This document shows positions 26,604-35,210 of a DNA stretch of 64,000 nucleotides, piece by piece. The notes beneath the pieces are model-generated. The model saw only the letters and a program-made list of their open reading frames with translations. It had not been told where the DNA came from and did no database searches. The stretch lies in NCBI RefSeq assembly GCF_003436275.1, contig NZ_QSOP01000002.1, positions 1-64,000 of the forward strand, written 5' to 3'. The translations under genes were made by a program, and so were the position numbers. Origin of the DNA: Collinsella sp. TM09-10AT (lineage in GTDB: Bacteria; Actinomycetota; Coriobacteriia; Coriobacteriales; Coriobacteriaceae). The first letter of the stretch is position 1. Each line of letters begins with the position of its first letter.

Positions 26604-26663
26604 GTTCAGTTCCTTTCCCTTGAGCCGTTATGGCACCGTGCACGTATTGCCTGGCACCATGAA

Positions 26664-29600
26664 TTACTGATTGAGGGGTTCGTTACCCAGATCTTGCGAG
26701 GCGAGTTCCTGTTCTTCATTAAACTCGTCCGCTTCGGCGAGTTCCTCGGCGGTGGCCGCCCTTGGAGCGGACTCAACGGCGTCGCAATGGTCGAAAACGA
26801 GTTGATAGGGGGCGATGTCGCGGCGGGAAAGCATAAGCTTTACCTCACGGCGCAAAGAACGCATGACGCTGCCGCGGTCTGTCTCCTTGCAGGTGGCGAC
26901 AACGCGAATGGTCATAGCGGTGCTGCTAAGGTCGACCACGCCCTTGTAGAAGGGGCCTTCGATAATGGCGGGAACGCGGTCATGCACACTTTTGAGCTCG
27001 TCTTTAAGCACCTTTTCGACATAGGGTAGAGATTCTCCCACCGGTATGGTGATGTCTATGCTGGCGTAAGAATTAAGTTTGGTCATGTTGGTGACATTCG
27101 AAATCGAGCTATTGCGCAGCAGTAGAACATTGCCGTTGCCGTCATTGATCTTTGTTGTTCGCACGCCAATTTCCATAACGGTGCCGGTATTGCCGCCAAC
27201 CGAGATGACGTCTCCAACGCGGAACTCGCCTTCAAAGATAATAAAGAGCCCGCACAAGATATCCGTGATGAGGTCTTTGGCTCCAAAGGAGACGGCGAGC
27301 GTGATGATGCCTGCCGAGGCCAAAAGCGTTGCGGTATCGACACCCAAAACACCGAGGCACCAATAGAGCATAGCGATGAGAGTCCCGTATTTTGTCAGGC
27401 TCGAGAGAAGTCGACATATCGTCTCGCCGCGCGCTCCAAGCACATTGGACAGCATACGAAGAAGCGCCTGCACGATTGCGCACACTGTGAGAGCCACACA
27501 GGCGTACATGATTGAAGCGGTGAGCGCGAATATGTTGAGGCCGTGCTGCCAGTCATTACCCAGGATGTAGGTGAATACCGAACGCGGGCCAAACAGCGTG
27601 TCTTTAAACAAGACGGCCAAAAAGACGATAAATACTCCGATGCCGGTAAACCATCTGAGGACTGTGCCGAGTTTTTGCTCGGGGGTTTTGTCTTCCCATT
27701 TAAAGGAGATGTTGAGCCATCGGCCAATGGCACTTTCGCTGTGCTTAATACGGCCATCGGACGTCGTGACGGTGATGTTGTACCGTCTTGCCGTGAAATC
27801 GTCTTCGCGCTTCGAACGTTTTTCTTCGCCTCTTATAGTGTCGAGCGTCAGCAGAGGGTAGATGAGGACAAAGCATATAGCGGCGATGATTCCGGTTGCG
27901 ATGGTGAGCGGAACGCGCTGGTGCATAAAAGAGTCTTCGGGTGCCGCGACGTAAACGTAATAGTCGCCAGTCTCCAGGCAGGAGGCGTAGAGTTTTTGGT
28001 TGTCGATGTAAATGAAGTCGCTAAAGCCGTCTGCAAGGTGCTCGTCGGCTAATCCTATTTCGGACGCCTTTTTCCCCATAAGAAGATTGTTGGGATGATA
28101 TGCAACGGTGCCCTCTTTTTTCTCGATTGCAAAGGCGAAGCCTCCGGCGCCCGCCTTGATGCCATCGAGCACTGCGTCGATCTTGGTGCTCTTGAGCATT
28201 TCCTCTAGGCGCATAGGGCGCACGGCAATCTGTGCGATTCCGTCTGCAATGCCATCTTGATCGTAGAGCGCGACGCCGATGTACTGATATGTCTCGCCAG
28301 TGGTTCTGTTGATAGAGAGAGGTTGTATATACTCATCCTTGCCGCCCAAAAGCGAGCGGAACTCGTAGGAGGAGTCGCCGTACTTGGTCGAAAGACTATA
28401 GGATCGTTGTGACGTGCTCGAGCTCGTCATATTGCCGTCGCCGTCGTAGAGGTAAATTGACTCGACGCCAAGCGTTTCTGCCAAGCTGTGCAGATTGGCT
28501 CGCGTGGCGAGCTCTGGATTGTGCTCAACGATGTAGGCAATAATATGGCAGGTAGTGGCGTAGTGCTCACTATATTGCCTCGTAAGTTCATCCTCGCGCA
28601 TCGCATTGTTTTTGAGCGTTTGATCAATCTGCTCTACACGCTCTCGATTGACCGTCGCTTGGCTCGAAAGGGCAAAGAGCGTTTGCATATAGAAGGTTAC
28701 TGCCAAAAGTAAGACGAGTCCTGCAATGGACAAGGCTGTTGCACGCCTGCCCACGGCGGGGTTAAACCTAAGGTTGCGACCGATCTTGACGTATTCGTGA
28801 TCGCCGTGGTCGTTATGCTCGTCATCCGCAAGGACAAACAGGTCATAGAGCGCCACGGCGGCGACGATTGAGATAAAGGCAAAGAGGATGACACCCACGG
28901 TGATGTTGCGTGCGGTGGCGGTGTCGCTTTCGGGAATGGCGAGAACGTAATAGGTGTCATCGACCAACTTGACGCGACAGTACAGGCTTGTGTTCTTGAC
29001 GGAAGTGAAGAATGTCTTGCCGTCCTCAAGATTGTCAATGTCGATGCCGTTGTCGAGTGCATCGGTACCTATCATGTTCTGGTCGGGATGGTAGGTGATC
29101 AGATGCGTTTTTGCCGATACGGCGAGGACAAATCCGTGGCTGCCGAGTGAGATGTTCTTGAGCATGCTCTCGGTCGATCCGGTGTCCTTGACAAGGGCGT
29201 GCAGCTCTTGGGGATTTTGTTCTACGATGACCATGGTGTCGTCATCGATTTTGGCGGCATAGTATCGCATAAGCCAGTCTTGATCGGGAAGATCGACCTC
29301 AACCGGATCGGAGGGCCTGCCGGTCTCGAAGCACTGACGCAGCTGGTTGAAGCGGGCGCGGCTAAAATCGGCTTTGGTGTCAGCTGCCTTGGCGATGATG
29401 GAACCGTCGCGTCGGGCGACGAGAACGTTATCGACCTTGAGCAGGTCCTTGAGCTCGGCCATTTTGACATCGGTCGCTTCATAACCGGCATCGTTGGCCG
29501 CCATAAATGCGATGCTTGCGGCGCGCGTGCGATACAGGTCATCAAATGTTTGGGTGTTGTCTTCCGTTTCTGACCGAGCCATTTTAACGAGATCGGGGAG

Positions 29601-29747
29601 TTCGGCGGCAACGCGATCGAATTCCAGAGCGTATTCCTCTTGCGATAGACGCGTTTGCATCGAGGCGAGTAGGAGTCCCATCGCCAACGCGCAGACGGTT
29701 ACGGCAACGGCAAGCGCCATAGATTTCTTCTTTAGTCGCTTGGACAT
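26664..29747 (-). CDS. MscS-type channel with two extracellular Cache-like sensor regions
   Basis: A 1027-residue membrane protein. TM1 (7-30) is followed by a first extracellular Cache-like region (31-283), TM2 (284-306), a short His/Asp-rich cytoplasmic loop, TM3 (336-358), a second Cache-like region (359-610) and TM4 (611-634). A basic linker and further helices then lead to an MscS pore and beta domain (about 780-960; LLASAGIITLAVSFGAKDL, then EGEFRVGDVISVGG). The two sensor regions share a repeated block: GSHGFVLAV..YHPDQNMIG and GAGGFAFAI..YHPNNLLMG. MscS channels normally gate on membrane tension; fused Cache regions suggest ligand gating, which is inference. AAGGGAG precedes the chosen ATG at 29747. 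It lies 11 bases after a binding-lipoprotein gene in the same operon. Confidence 0.88.
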   Translation of the reverse strand: MSKRLKKKSMALAVAVTVCALAMGLLLASMQTRLSQEEYALEFDRVAAELPDLVKMARSETEDNTQTFDDLYRTRAASIAFMAANDAGYEATDVKMAELKDLLKVDNVLVARRDGSIIAKAADTKADFSRARFNQLRQCFETGRPSDPVEVDLPDQDWLMRYYAAKIDDDTMVIVEQNPQELHALVKDTGSTESMLKNISLGSHGFVLAVSAKTHLITYHPDQNMIGTDALDNGIDIDNLEDGKTFFTSVKNTSLYCRVKLVDDTYYVLAIPESDTATARNITVGVILFAFISIVAAVALYDLFVLADDEHNDHGDHEYVKIGRNLRFNPAVGRRATALSIAGLVLLLAVTFYMQTLFALSSQATVNRERVEQIDQTLKNNAMREDELTRQYSEHYATTCHIIAYIVEHNPELATRANLHSLAETLGVESIYLYDGDGNMTSSSTSQRSYSLSTKYGDSSYEFRSLLGGKDEYIQPLSINRTTGETYQYIGVALYDQDGIADGIAQIAVRPMRLEEMLKSTKIDAVLDGIKAGAGGFAFAIEKKEGTVAYHPNNLLMGKKASEIGLADEHLADGFSDFIYIDNQKLYASCLETGDYYVYVAAPEDSFMHQRVPLTIATGIIAAICFVLIYPLLTLDTIRGEEKRSKREDDFTARRYNITVTTSDGRIKHSESAIGRWLNISFKWEDKTPEQKLGTVLRWFTGIGVFIVFLAVLFKDTLFGPRSVFTYILGNDWQHGLNIFALTASIMYACVALTVCAIVQALLRMLSNVLGARGETICRLLSSLTKYGTLIAMLYWCLGVLGVDTATLLASAGIITLAVSFGAKDLITDILCGLFIIFEGEFRVGDVISVGGNTGTVMEIGVRTTKINDGNGNVLLLRNSSISNVTNMTKLNSYASIDITIPVGESLPYVEKVLKDELKSVHDRVPAIIEGPFYKGVVDLSSTAMTIRVVATCKETDRGSVMRSLRREVKLMLSRRDIAPYQLVFDHCDAVESAPRAATAEELAEADEFNEEQELASQDLGNEPLNQ

Positions 29748-29758
29748 GGGTGGCTCCC

Positions 29759-30598
29759 TTAGTTCCATTTATTGATGAACTTATCGACTGTTTTGTCTTT
29801 GAGCATTGAGCGCACTTTGGCGGCAATCTTGGGCGAAAGCTCAGAGTCCTTCTGCGTTGCGACGGCATAACGCTGTGGGTTGATGCCAAAATCGGGCAGG
29901 ACGGTGCGCTCGCCATCGAGATAGGTTTTGGCAATCGCGCCGTCCGTCGCCATGGCGTCGACGTCGCCGGCTTCCAATGCTTGGGAAAGCTCAGCGTAGC
30001 TTGCGTATTGGCTTAGATGCCATGTGTCGTAGTCGATGCTGCCGCTCTCGGCATCCTGTTGCCGGGGTATGCCGTCCGAAAGTCCCAGTTCCAAAAACTT
30101 CGCGGCAAGTTGAGGTGCGGCGTTCGTTCCGGCTACCGTGCCAATTGTTTCGCCTTCAAGCTGGGAAAAGGATTGAATGAGCGATGTGTTTTCGACAACA
30201 AGAATTACCGAATCGGTGTAATAGGCGGGAGAGAAGTCAAACAGCTTTTTACGTTCGTCGCTTATCGAGTAGCAAGCGATCAGACAATCGACTTTTCCCG
30301 ACGAGAGCATTTCTTCGCGCGTCTCGGGCGTTACGGTTATAAACGAACAGTCTCCATAACCGAGACGGTTTGCCAGCTCGTTGGCGAGGTCGATTTCGAA
30401 TCCGTAGTACTTGCCGTTGTTGGGATTGCGTTCGCTAAACCCAACGATATCCGCGCGGACGCCTACACTCAGCTTGCCCTTGCCAGACATGCCGGAATTG
30501 CTGTTTGAGCAGGCTGGTAGCAACATGGCTGCAAGTGCGGCTCCAGTTGCCGAGATTGCCAGCCGGCAGGCATTCCGGCGTGTGACTGAATGGTCCAT
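29759..30598 (-). CDS. Substrate-binding lipoprotein, amino-acid type (SBP_bac_3)
   Basis: A 279-residue family 3 binding protein. A twin basic start, a hydrophobic segment and the lipobox LLPAC give a lipid-anchored extracellular protein. The mature part starts KLSVGVRADIVGFSERN and has YYGFEIDLANELANRLGY and GKVDCLIACYSISDERKK, typical of polar amino-acid binding. No transport genes are near. Instead the Cache-MscS gene follows after 11 bases, so I infer that this lipoprotein delivers ligand to that channel. Met at 30598 is preferred over 30604 because GAGGA sits six bases upstream. Confidence 0.87.
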   Translation of the reverse strand: MDHSVTRRNACRLAISATGAALAAMLLPACSNSNSGMSGKGKLSVGVRADIVGFSERNPNNGKYYGFEIDLANELANRLGYGDCSFITVTPETREEMLSSGKVDCLIACYSISDERKKLFDFSPAYYTDSVILVVENTSLIQSFSQLEGETIGTVAGTNAAPQLAAKFLELGLSDGIPRQQDAESGSIDYDTWHLSQYASYAELSQALEAGDVDAMATDGAIAKTYLDGERTVLPDFGINPQRYAVATQKDSELSPKIAAKVRSMLKDKTVDKFINKWN

Positions 30599-30765
30599 TT
30601 GCATTCCTCACGACGATTGTCCAGTTCTTTAATGATATGGACGGGTAACTGTGGAATAGTCGTGAAGCGGCAGGTAAACAAATGGTTGAGGTGGAGGGTA
30701 AAATCTGTCGGTATCGGACACTTTATTGCTAAATAGATGTCAGCATGCTGCGATGGACGATAGGT

Positions 30766-30823
30766 CCTGGACACCCTTCAGACCGATATCGACTTCATCA
30801 TCGCCGAGTACCGCCACAGCTAA
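30766..30823 (+). pseudogene. Duplicated 3' fragment of the RlmA-like gene
   Basis: This 58-base stretch repeats the last codons of the gene at 23544-24359 (LDTLQTDIDFIIAEYRHS and stop) with a few synonymous changes. There is no start or upstream part. The match continues through the family B palindrome and terminator to 30922. It cannot encode a functional enzyme. The rest of 30599-31076 holds promoter-like AT-rich sequence for the binding-protein operon and no other gene that I can support. Confidence 0.85.
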
Positions 30824-30824
30824 A

Positions 30825-30911
30825 ACCTGCAAAAAGGGACAGGTTTATTTTGGCAGGTTTTATCTGGGCAAACGTAAAGGGCCGACCGCGCTGCTGCACG
30901 ATCGGCCCTTT
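30825..30911 (+). repeat. Copied family B palindrome and terminator
   Basis: ACCTGC-AAAA (30825-30834) pairs with TTTTGGCAGGT (30848-30858), with two bases of the stem lost compared with 24363. The GC-rich terminator hairpin follows at 30876-30911. Part of the 157-base segment copied from 24302-24460. Confidence 0.8.
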
Positions 30912-31076
30912 CTAGTTGCTTGATTGCGGGATGGGTAAGCACGGCCTGAAAGCGCTTTAGGCCTGCGCACCTCAACCTTTCAAAAAGGAAAGCCGGGCGT
31001 AAGCCAAATCGATGGCAGCTCATGCGCAGCGCTGCGATGATGGAGTCGTAACAAGGAGCTGGTCTAAGGAGGAGCC

Positions 31077-31220
31077 ATGATGTACGGAACAGGGCAGGCG
31101 CGCGAGCCGCAATCGTTGGGAAGGCGCATGAGCGATTCTGTGATCGCTGCCGTGTGCACGGGATTGATGGCGGTGCTTTGCATTGGGATGCTGTGGGCCA
31201 TGTCGCATGTGGGACAATAG
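31077..31220 (+). CDS. 47-residue single-helix membrane peptide
   Basis: A short open frame of 47 codons with an excellent AGGAGGAG ribosome-binding site right before the start (a second ATG follows at once). The product has a basic N-terminal third (GTGQAREPQSLGRRMSD) and one hydrophobic helix (VIAAVCTGLMAVLCIGMLWA). It lies 63 bases before rsmJ on the same strand. A GACAAT box overlaps its last codons and could start the rsmJ transcript. Function is unknown. The spacing and site support a real small protein, though I know no homologue. Confidence 0.6.
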   Translation: MMYGTGQAREPQSLGRRMSDSVIAAVCTGLMAVLCIGMLWAMSHVGQ

Positions 31221-31283
31221 CGGACGATTGGGTGCCGACACATGCGGCGCTCACGTATCCGCTTTGCTTGCTAAGGAGTACCC

Positions 31284-31988
31284 ATGGGCGTCGTCGATCC
31301 CTTTTCTGTTGCTCGGGCCGCGGGGCTTGAGCTGATCGGGAAGCCCGAGGGCCTTACGCTCACCGACGGCACGATGGAGTTGCGTGCCGATTTTGGCCGC
31401 ATGCTTCCACGGCTCAAGCAGGGCCGTTTGCAGCAAGAGCTACTGGTGAAGGCTGCGCGCACAAAAGGCATCGAGCAACCATGGGCGATTGATGCCACAG
31501 CAGGCTTTGGCGAGGACTCGCTGCTGCTGGCGGCCGCGGGCTTTACCGTCGATCTGTATGAACAGGATTGCGTGATCGCGGCGCTTCTCAAGGATGCCTT
31601 GGATCGCGCGGCAGACGATCCGGCGCTTGCGGCTACCGTGTCGCGCATGCGCTTGCATGCGGGCGAGGACAGCATCGCTGGTCTTCGCCATGTAGCTGAG
31701 CTGATCGGGCGGGGCGAGCTCGCGACTCCCGACGTGGTGTATCTGGACCCCATGTTTCCCGAGCGCACCAAGAGCGCGGCGGTCAAAAAGAAGTTCCAAC
31801 TCTTGCATCATCTGGAACAGCCGTGTGCCGATGAGGAGACGCTGGTCGAAGCCGCGCTTGCGGTGCACCCGCGTAAGGTCGTTATCAAGCGGCCGGTGAA
31901 GGGGCCGCTGCTTGCCGGCGTTAAGCCGAGCTATCAGCTCGCGGGCAAGGCCGTTCGCTACGATGTTTTGGTGCCGCCGCGCCCGTAG
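31284..31988 (+). CDS. rsmJ: 16S rRNA (guanine1516-N2)-methyltransferase RsmJ
   Basis: A 234-residue SAM-dependent enzyme of the RsmJ/YhiQ family that methylates G1516 of 16S rRNA. The SAM-binding motif is IDATAGFGEDSLLLA (about 69-83), and the family-specific catalytic region is YLDPMFPERTKSAAVKKKF near 153. The C-terminal KPSYQLAGKAVRYDV also matches. AAGGAG is six bases before the ATG. Length is near the usual 250. Confidence 0.9.
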   Translation: MGVVDPFSVARAAGLELIGKPEGLTLTDGTMELRADFGRMLPRLKQGRLQQELLVKAARTKGIEQPWAIDATAGFGEDSLLLAAAGFTVDLYEQDCVIAALLKDALDRAADDPALAATVSRMRLHAGEDSIAGLRHVAELIGRGELATPDVVYLDPMFPERTKSAAVKKKFQLLHHLEQPCADEETLVEAALAVHPRKVVIKRPVKGPLLAGVKPSYQLAGKAVRYDVLVPPRP

Positions 31989-32036
31989 CTTGCGCACGAT
32001 GGCCGGCGCTTCGCCAGCGCCGTGCCGATGCGGGGT

Positions 32037-32261
32037 CTATTTCCAGGGGTGCGACGTCAGATGCCATCCGCCGCAGTATTCGCATTTGTAGCAGGCAAGG
32101 CCGCGCCGCCCGCGGTTTTCGCAGTCGGCCATAACTGCCTCGGCCTCGGCGCGCGTGTCGTAACGGTTTTTGCGTTCGCACGACTTGTAGCGCCAGGCTT
32201 CATCGCGCTCGGCGTCCAGGGCGTCGCGGCGCTCGTCTTCGCGCGCAAACAGATCGCTCAT
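32037..32261 (-). CDS. Small putative zinc-ribbon protein
   Basis: A 74-residue hypothetical protein. The N-terminal half is highly charged (SDLFAREDERRDALDAERDE) and the C-terminal half has SCERKNRYDTRAEAE then CYKCEYCGGWHLTSHP. The four cysteines plus His suggest a small zinc-binding fold, seen in short actinobacterial proteins of unknown role. The start is uncertain: Met at 32261 begins the conserved part, and the frame is open to 32285. It is divergent from the GNAT gene across an inverted repeat (32359-32390). Confidence 0.65.
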   Translation of the reverse strand: MSDLFAREDERRDALDAERDEAWRYKSCERKNRYDTRAEAEAVMADCENRGRRGLACYKCEYCGGWHLTSHPWK

Positions 32262-32358
32262 ATCGCCGCCGGTGGCAGCGCCCAAAAAACTCGCTTTTGG
32301 CCTTTGACCAGGCGGCTCGCTTTTTGCTTCCCATCCGCTTCGCGCCCCTCTCCAAACG

Positions 32359-32390
32359 TTGGTATCATTGCTCAGTCAAAGTGATACCAA
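32359..32390. promoter_or_regulatory. Inverted repeat between divergent genes, possible operator
   Basis: TTGGTATCA (32359-32367) pairs with TGATACCAA (32382-32390), separated by 14 bases. The left arm could be a -35 and the right arm overlaps a GATACC -10-like box for the GNAT gene. A regulator binding here would block the promoter; this is inference. Confidence 0.5.
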
Positions 32391-32411
32391 TAAACGTGAG
32401 GTCGCCGCGTG

Positions 32412-32900
32412 ATGATCAGAAAAACCCTCGATACCGACATTCCCGCCGTCATGGCTATCTATGACGCGGCCCGCGCCTTTATGCGCGCGCATGGCAACGC
32501 CACGCAGTGGCCCGAGGGCACGCCTTCGGCCGAGCAGCTGGCTGCCGATATCGCCGCTGGTGGCAGCTATGTGTGCGAAGTTGACGGTCACGTGGTAGCG
32601 ACGTTTGCCTTTTTACCGGGTCCGGACGAGTGCTATGACGTCATTGAGGACGGTCGGTGGCGCAGCGACACTCCGTACGCCGTGCTGCACCGTGTGGCAT
32701 CCGACGGCACCGTGCACGGTATCGCGGCTGCGATGTTCGCCTTTGCCAAAGAGCGTGCCGATCACCTGCGTATTGACACGCACGAGGACAACTTGCCCAT
32801 GCAGGGCGCCATCGCCAAGGCGGGGTTCGAGCGTGTCGGTATCGTCTATGTGTCTGACGGCACGGCGCGTGTCGCGTTTGATTGGCTGCGCGAGGCGTAG
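32412..32900 (+). CDS. GNAT family N-acetyltransferase
   Basis: A 162-residue acetyltransferase. The GNAT fold is recognisable from MIRKTLDTDIPAVMAIYDAA, the beta-4 strand VVATFAFLPG, the HRVASDGTVHGIAAAMFAFA acetyl-CoA loop region (less glycine-rich than the Q/RxxGxG/A norm) and the C-terminal NLPMQGAIAKAGFERVGIV. The substrate is unknown. An in-frame GTG precedes the ATG directly; GAGG lies upstream of both. Confidence 0.82.
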   Translation: MIRKTLDTDIPAVMAIYDAARAFMRAHGNATQWPEGTPSAEQLAADIAAGGSYVCEVDGHVVATFAFLPGPDECYDVIEDGRWRSDTPYAVLHRVASDGTVHGIAAAMFAFAKERADHLRIDTHEDNLPMQGAIAKAGFERVGIVYVSDGTARVAFDWLREA

Positions 32901-32934
32901 GAGCCAAGGCACGTATCATCACCCAGCTCAAATA

Positions 32935-32962
32935 AAAAATGGCCCCGAGTGGGGCCATTTTT
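32935..32962. terminator. Intrinsic terminator after the GNAT gene
   Basis: AAAAATGGCCCC (32935-32946) pairs with GGGGCCATTTTT (32951-32962) around GAGT; symmetrical, with A and T runs on both sides. Confidence 0.85.
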
Positions 32963-33002
32963 GGTAAAACGCGTCGTTGTGGGACTCGCATTGTTACCGC
33001 CC

Positions 33003-33135
33003 CAGATGAACCCGGGCAGACAAAAAGGGGAGGTGCCGGCTTTCGCAAGGCGCGAACCTACGAAAATCGCCGCGCGGCAACGCGGGGCGATGAGCTCGGT
33101 CGGGGGATAGGGCCCGCTTCGCCCGCCGGCCCGTA
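33003..33135. ncRNA. Candidate structured RNA or leader, family not recognised
   Basis: A GC-rich gene-free stretch before the Tet(M)-like gene with nested pairing: GCCGGC near 33037 with GCCGGC near 33118-33124, GCGAA with TTCGC inside, and AATCGCCGCG with CGCGGGGCGAT at the tip. Read on the minus strand, a TACAAT box precedes it and a CTCCCCTTTTT tail ends it, so a minus-strand RNA of about 110 nt is possible. Read on the plus strand it could be a leader of the GTPase gene. It does not match SRP RNA, tmRNA, RNase P RNA or a riboswitch that I know. Confidence 0.35.
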
Positions 33136-33206
33136 AATTGTATCATCCAGTGTGGAACGAGGACGCCCGTTGCCGCGTGCGATGGGCTTGCAATAAGAGG
33201 AGAGCC

Positions 33207-35210
33207 ATGTCGAAGCAAGCGGTCGTTGGAATCTTGGCGCATGTCGATGCCGGTAAGACCACGTTGGCCGAGGCCATGCTGTTCAACGCGGGCCGCATTC
33301 GCAAGCGCGGTCGCGTGGACGATGGCGATTCGCATCTGGACACTAACACGATCGAGCGCGAGCGCGGCATCACGATTTTCTCGTCGCAGGCCGTGCTCGA
33401 CCACGGCGATACCCACGTCATGCTCGTGGATGCTCCCGGCCATGTCGATTTTTCTGCCGAGGCGGAGCGCACACTGCGTGCCCTGGACTACGCGATTCTG
33501 GTGGTGGGCGCCAACGATGGCGTGCAGGGGCACACCGAAACCCTGTGGCGCCTGCTTGCACGCTATGACATCCCGACGTTCATCTTCATCAACAAGATCG
33601 ATTTGGAGAATCCCGGCCGCGATGTTTTGCTGGCGCAACTTGGGCAGCGTCTTTCCGAGGGCTGCCTGGATGCCAACGAGCTGCTGGCGGGCGGCGCCGT
33701 TCAGGAGGACGCTGCTGCGTTGGACGAAGCGGCGCTCGAGGAGTTTCTTGAAGCGGGTGAGCTTTCTGTCGCAACGCTGTCGCGCATGGTTGTTGAGCGC
33801 AAGCTCTTTCCCTGCTTTGCCGGCTCGGCGCTCAAGGACCAAGGCGTTGACGAGCTACTGGATGGTATATGCGCGCTGATGCGTGAGCAGGCGTGGCTCC
33901 CGGAGTTTGCCGCGCGCGTCTATCGTGTCAGCCGCGGGGATCGTGGCGAGCGCTTGGCTTGGGTTAAAGTGACCGGCGGCACGCTGCGCGCAAAACAGAT
34001 GATCAGCGGGCATTCCAGTGCCGAGGCGTGGGAACAGAAGGTCGATCAGGTACGCATCTATAACGGCGAGAAGTATGAGCTTGCCCAAGAAGTTGCTGCT
34101 GGCGGTATTTGCGCCGTGACGGGTCTTGCGCACGTTCGCCCAGGGGACGCCCTGGGCACGGAGCCCGCGGGCGATGCACCTGTCATTGCGCCGGTCCTCA
34201 CCTATACGGTGCTACCGGGCGAACACGATGTCCATGCGGTGTTTAAAGCACTGACCGAGTTGGCGGACGAAGACCCCATGCTCGGCGTAAGCTGGAATAC
34301 GCATCTTGAGCAGATTCACTTGCAGTTGATGGGAGCCGTGCAGCTCGAGGTCGTGCAGCGGGTGTTGGCCGATCGCTTTGGCCTTACGATTGAGTTTGAG
34401 TCCGGCGGCATTCTCTATAAGGAGACGATCTCGCAGCCGGTCGAGGGTGTGGGCCACTTTGAGCCACTGCGCCATTACGCCGAGGTGCACCTGCGCCTTG
34501 AGCCGCTGCCGGCGGGCTCAGGCGTGCAATTTGGTACCGCTACCTCGACTGACGAGCTCGATCTGAACTGGCAGCGCCTGGCGCTCACCAACGCCATGGA
34601 GCGCGATCACCTGGGCGTGTTGACCGGCTCGCCCATCACCGATGTGCGCATCACGCTTACGGGTGGCCGTGCACATGCCAAACACACCGAGGGCGGTGAT
34701 TTTCGTCAGGCCACGTACCGCGCGATTCGTCAGGGTTTGATGCGGGCACGCGAGGCGGGTGCGGCGGTGCTGTTGGAGCCGTGGTACCACTTTGAGCTCG
34801 AGGTGCCGGGAGATTGCGTGGGCAGGGCGCTTTCGGATGTCACGCGCATGGGCGCCGAGTACGAGCCGCCGGCGATGGCGGCCGACCGGGCGAAGCTTGT
34901 GGGTCGCGTGCCGGTATCCGAGGTGCAGGATTACGCGCTGGAGGTGGCTGCCTACACGAGCGGCCGCGGGCATTTGTACCTTGAGTTCGCCGGTTATGCG
35001 GCTTGCCATGATGCCGAGCGCGTCATCGAGGCGGCCGCCTATGAGCCCGAGGCCGATCTGCCCAACACGCCCGATTCGGTCTTTTGCGCCCACGGCGCCG
35101 GCTATACGGTCAAATGGTACGACGTGCCCGCCGCGGCACACGTAAAGATCGATCCCGCCACCTTCCGCCCCTATCGCCCCGCCGACGCCGAGTTTTTCGG
35201 CCACATGTGA
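33207..35210 (+). CDS. Tet(M)/EF-G-like translational GTPase (ribosomal protection family)
   Basis: A 667-residue translational GTPase. G1 is AHVDAGKTT (11-19), then ERERGITIFSSQ, G3 DAPGHVDF and G4 NKID. The later domains resemble ribosomal protection proteins (Tet(M) is 639 aa), including TVLPGEHDVHAVFKALTELA. Such proteins displace tetracycline from the ribosome; chromosomal relatives in anaerobes may have other ribosome-rescue roles, so resistance is not claimed. Met at 33207 has GAGGAG five bases upstream; the open frame begins at 33138. The last codon and stop (ATG TGA) are the first bases of a 31-bp palindrome (35205-35235). Confidence 0.85.
   Translation: MSKQAVVGILAHVDAGKTTLAEAMLFNAGRIRKRGRVDDGDSHLDTNTIERERGITIFSSQAVLDHGDTHVMLVDAPGHVDFSAEAERTLRALDYAILVVGANDGVQGHTETLWRLLARYDIPTFIFINKIDLENPGRDVLLAQLGQRLSEGCLDANELLAGGAVQEDAAALDEAALEEFLEAGELSVATLSRMVVERKLFPCFAGSALKDQGVDELLDGICALMREQAWLPEFAARVYRVSRGDRGERLAWVKVTGGTLRAKQMISGHSSAEAWEQKVDQVRIYNGEKYELAQEVAAGGICAVTGLAHVRPGDALGTEPAGDAPVIAPVLTYTVLPGEHDVHAVFKALTELADEDPMLGVSWNTHLEQIHLQLMGAVQLEVVQRVLADRFGLTIEFESGGILYKETISQPVEGVGHFEPLRHYAEVHLRLEPLPAGSGVQFGTATSTDELDLNWQRLALTNAMERDHLGVLTGSPITDVRITLTGGRAHAKHTEGGDFRQATYRAIRQGLMRAREAGAAVLLEPWYHFELEVPGDCVGRALSDVTRMGAEYEPPAMAADRAKLVGRVPVSEVQDYALEVAAYTSGRGHLYLEFAGYAACHDAERVIEAAAYEPEADLPNTPDSVFCAHGAGYTVKWYDVPAAAHVKIDPATFRPYRPADAEFFGHM

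Noticed and set aside
24334..31254. Several frames containing a shared peptide like YVCPDKTCQNKPVPF
   Set aside because: This is the translation of the family B palindrome and flanks in a chance frame, not a conserved protein.
33207..35210. Tetracycline resistance gene
   Set aside because: The protein is a ribosomal-protection-type GTPase, but sequence alone does not show resistance and chromosomal relatives can have other roles.
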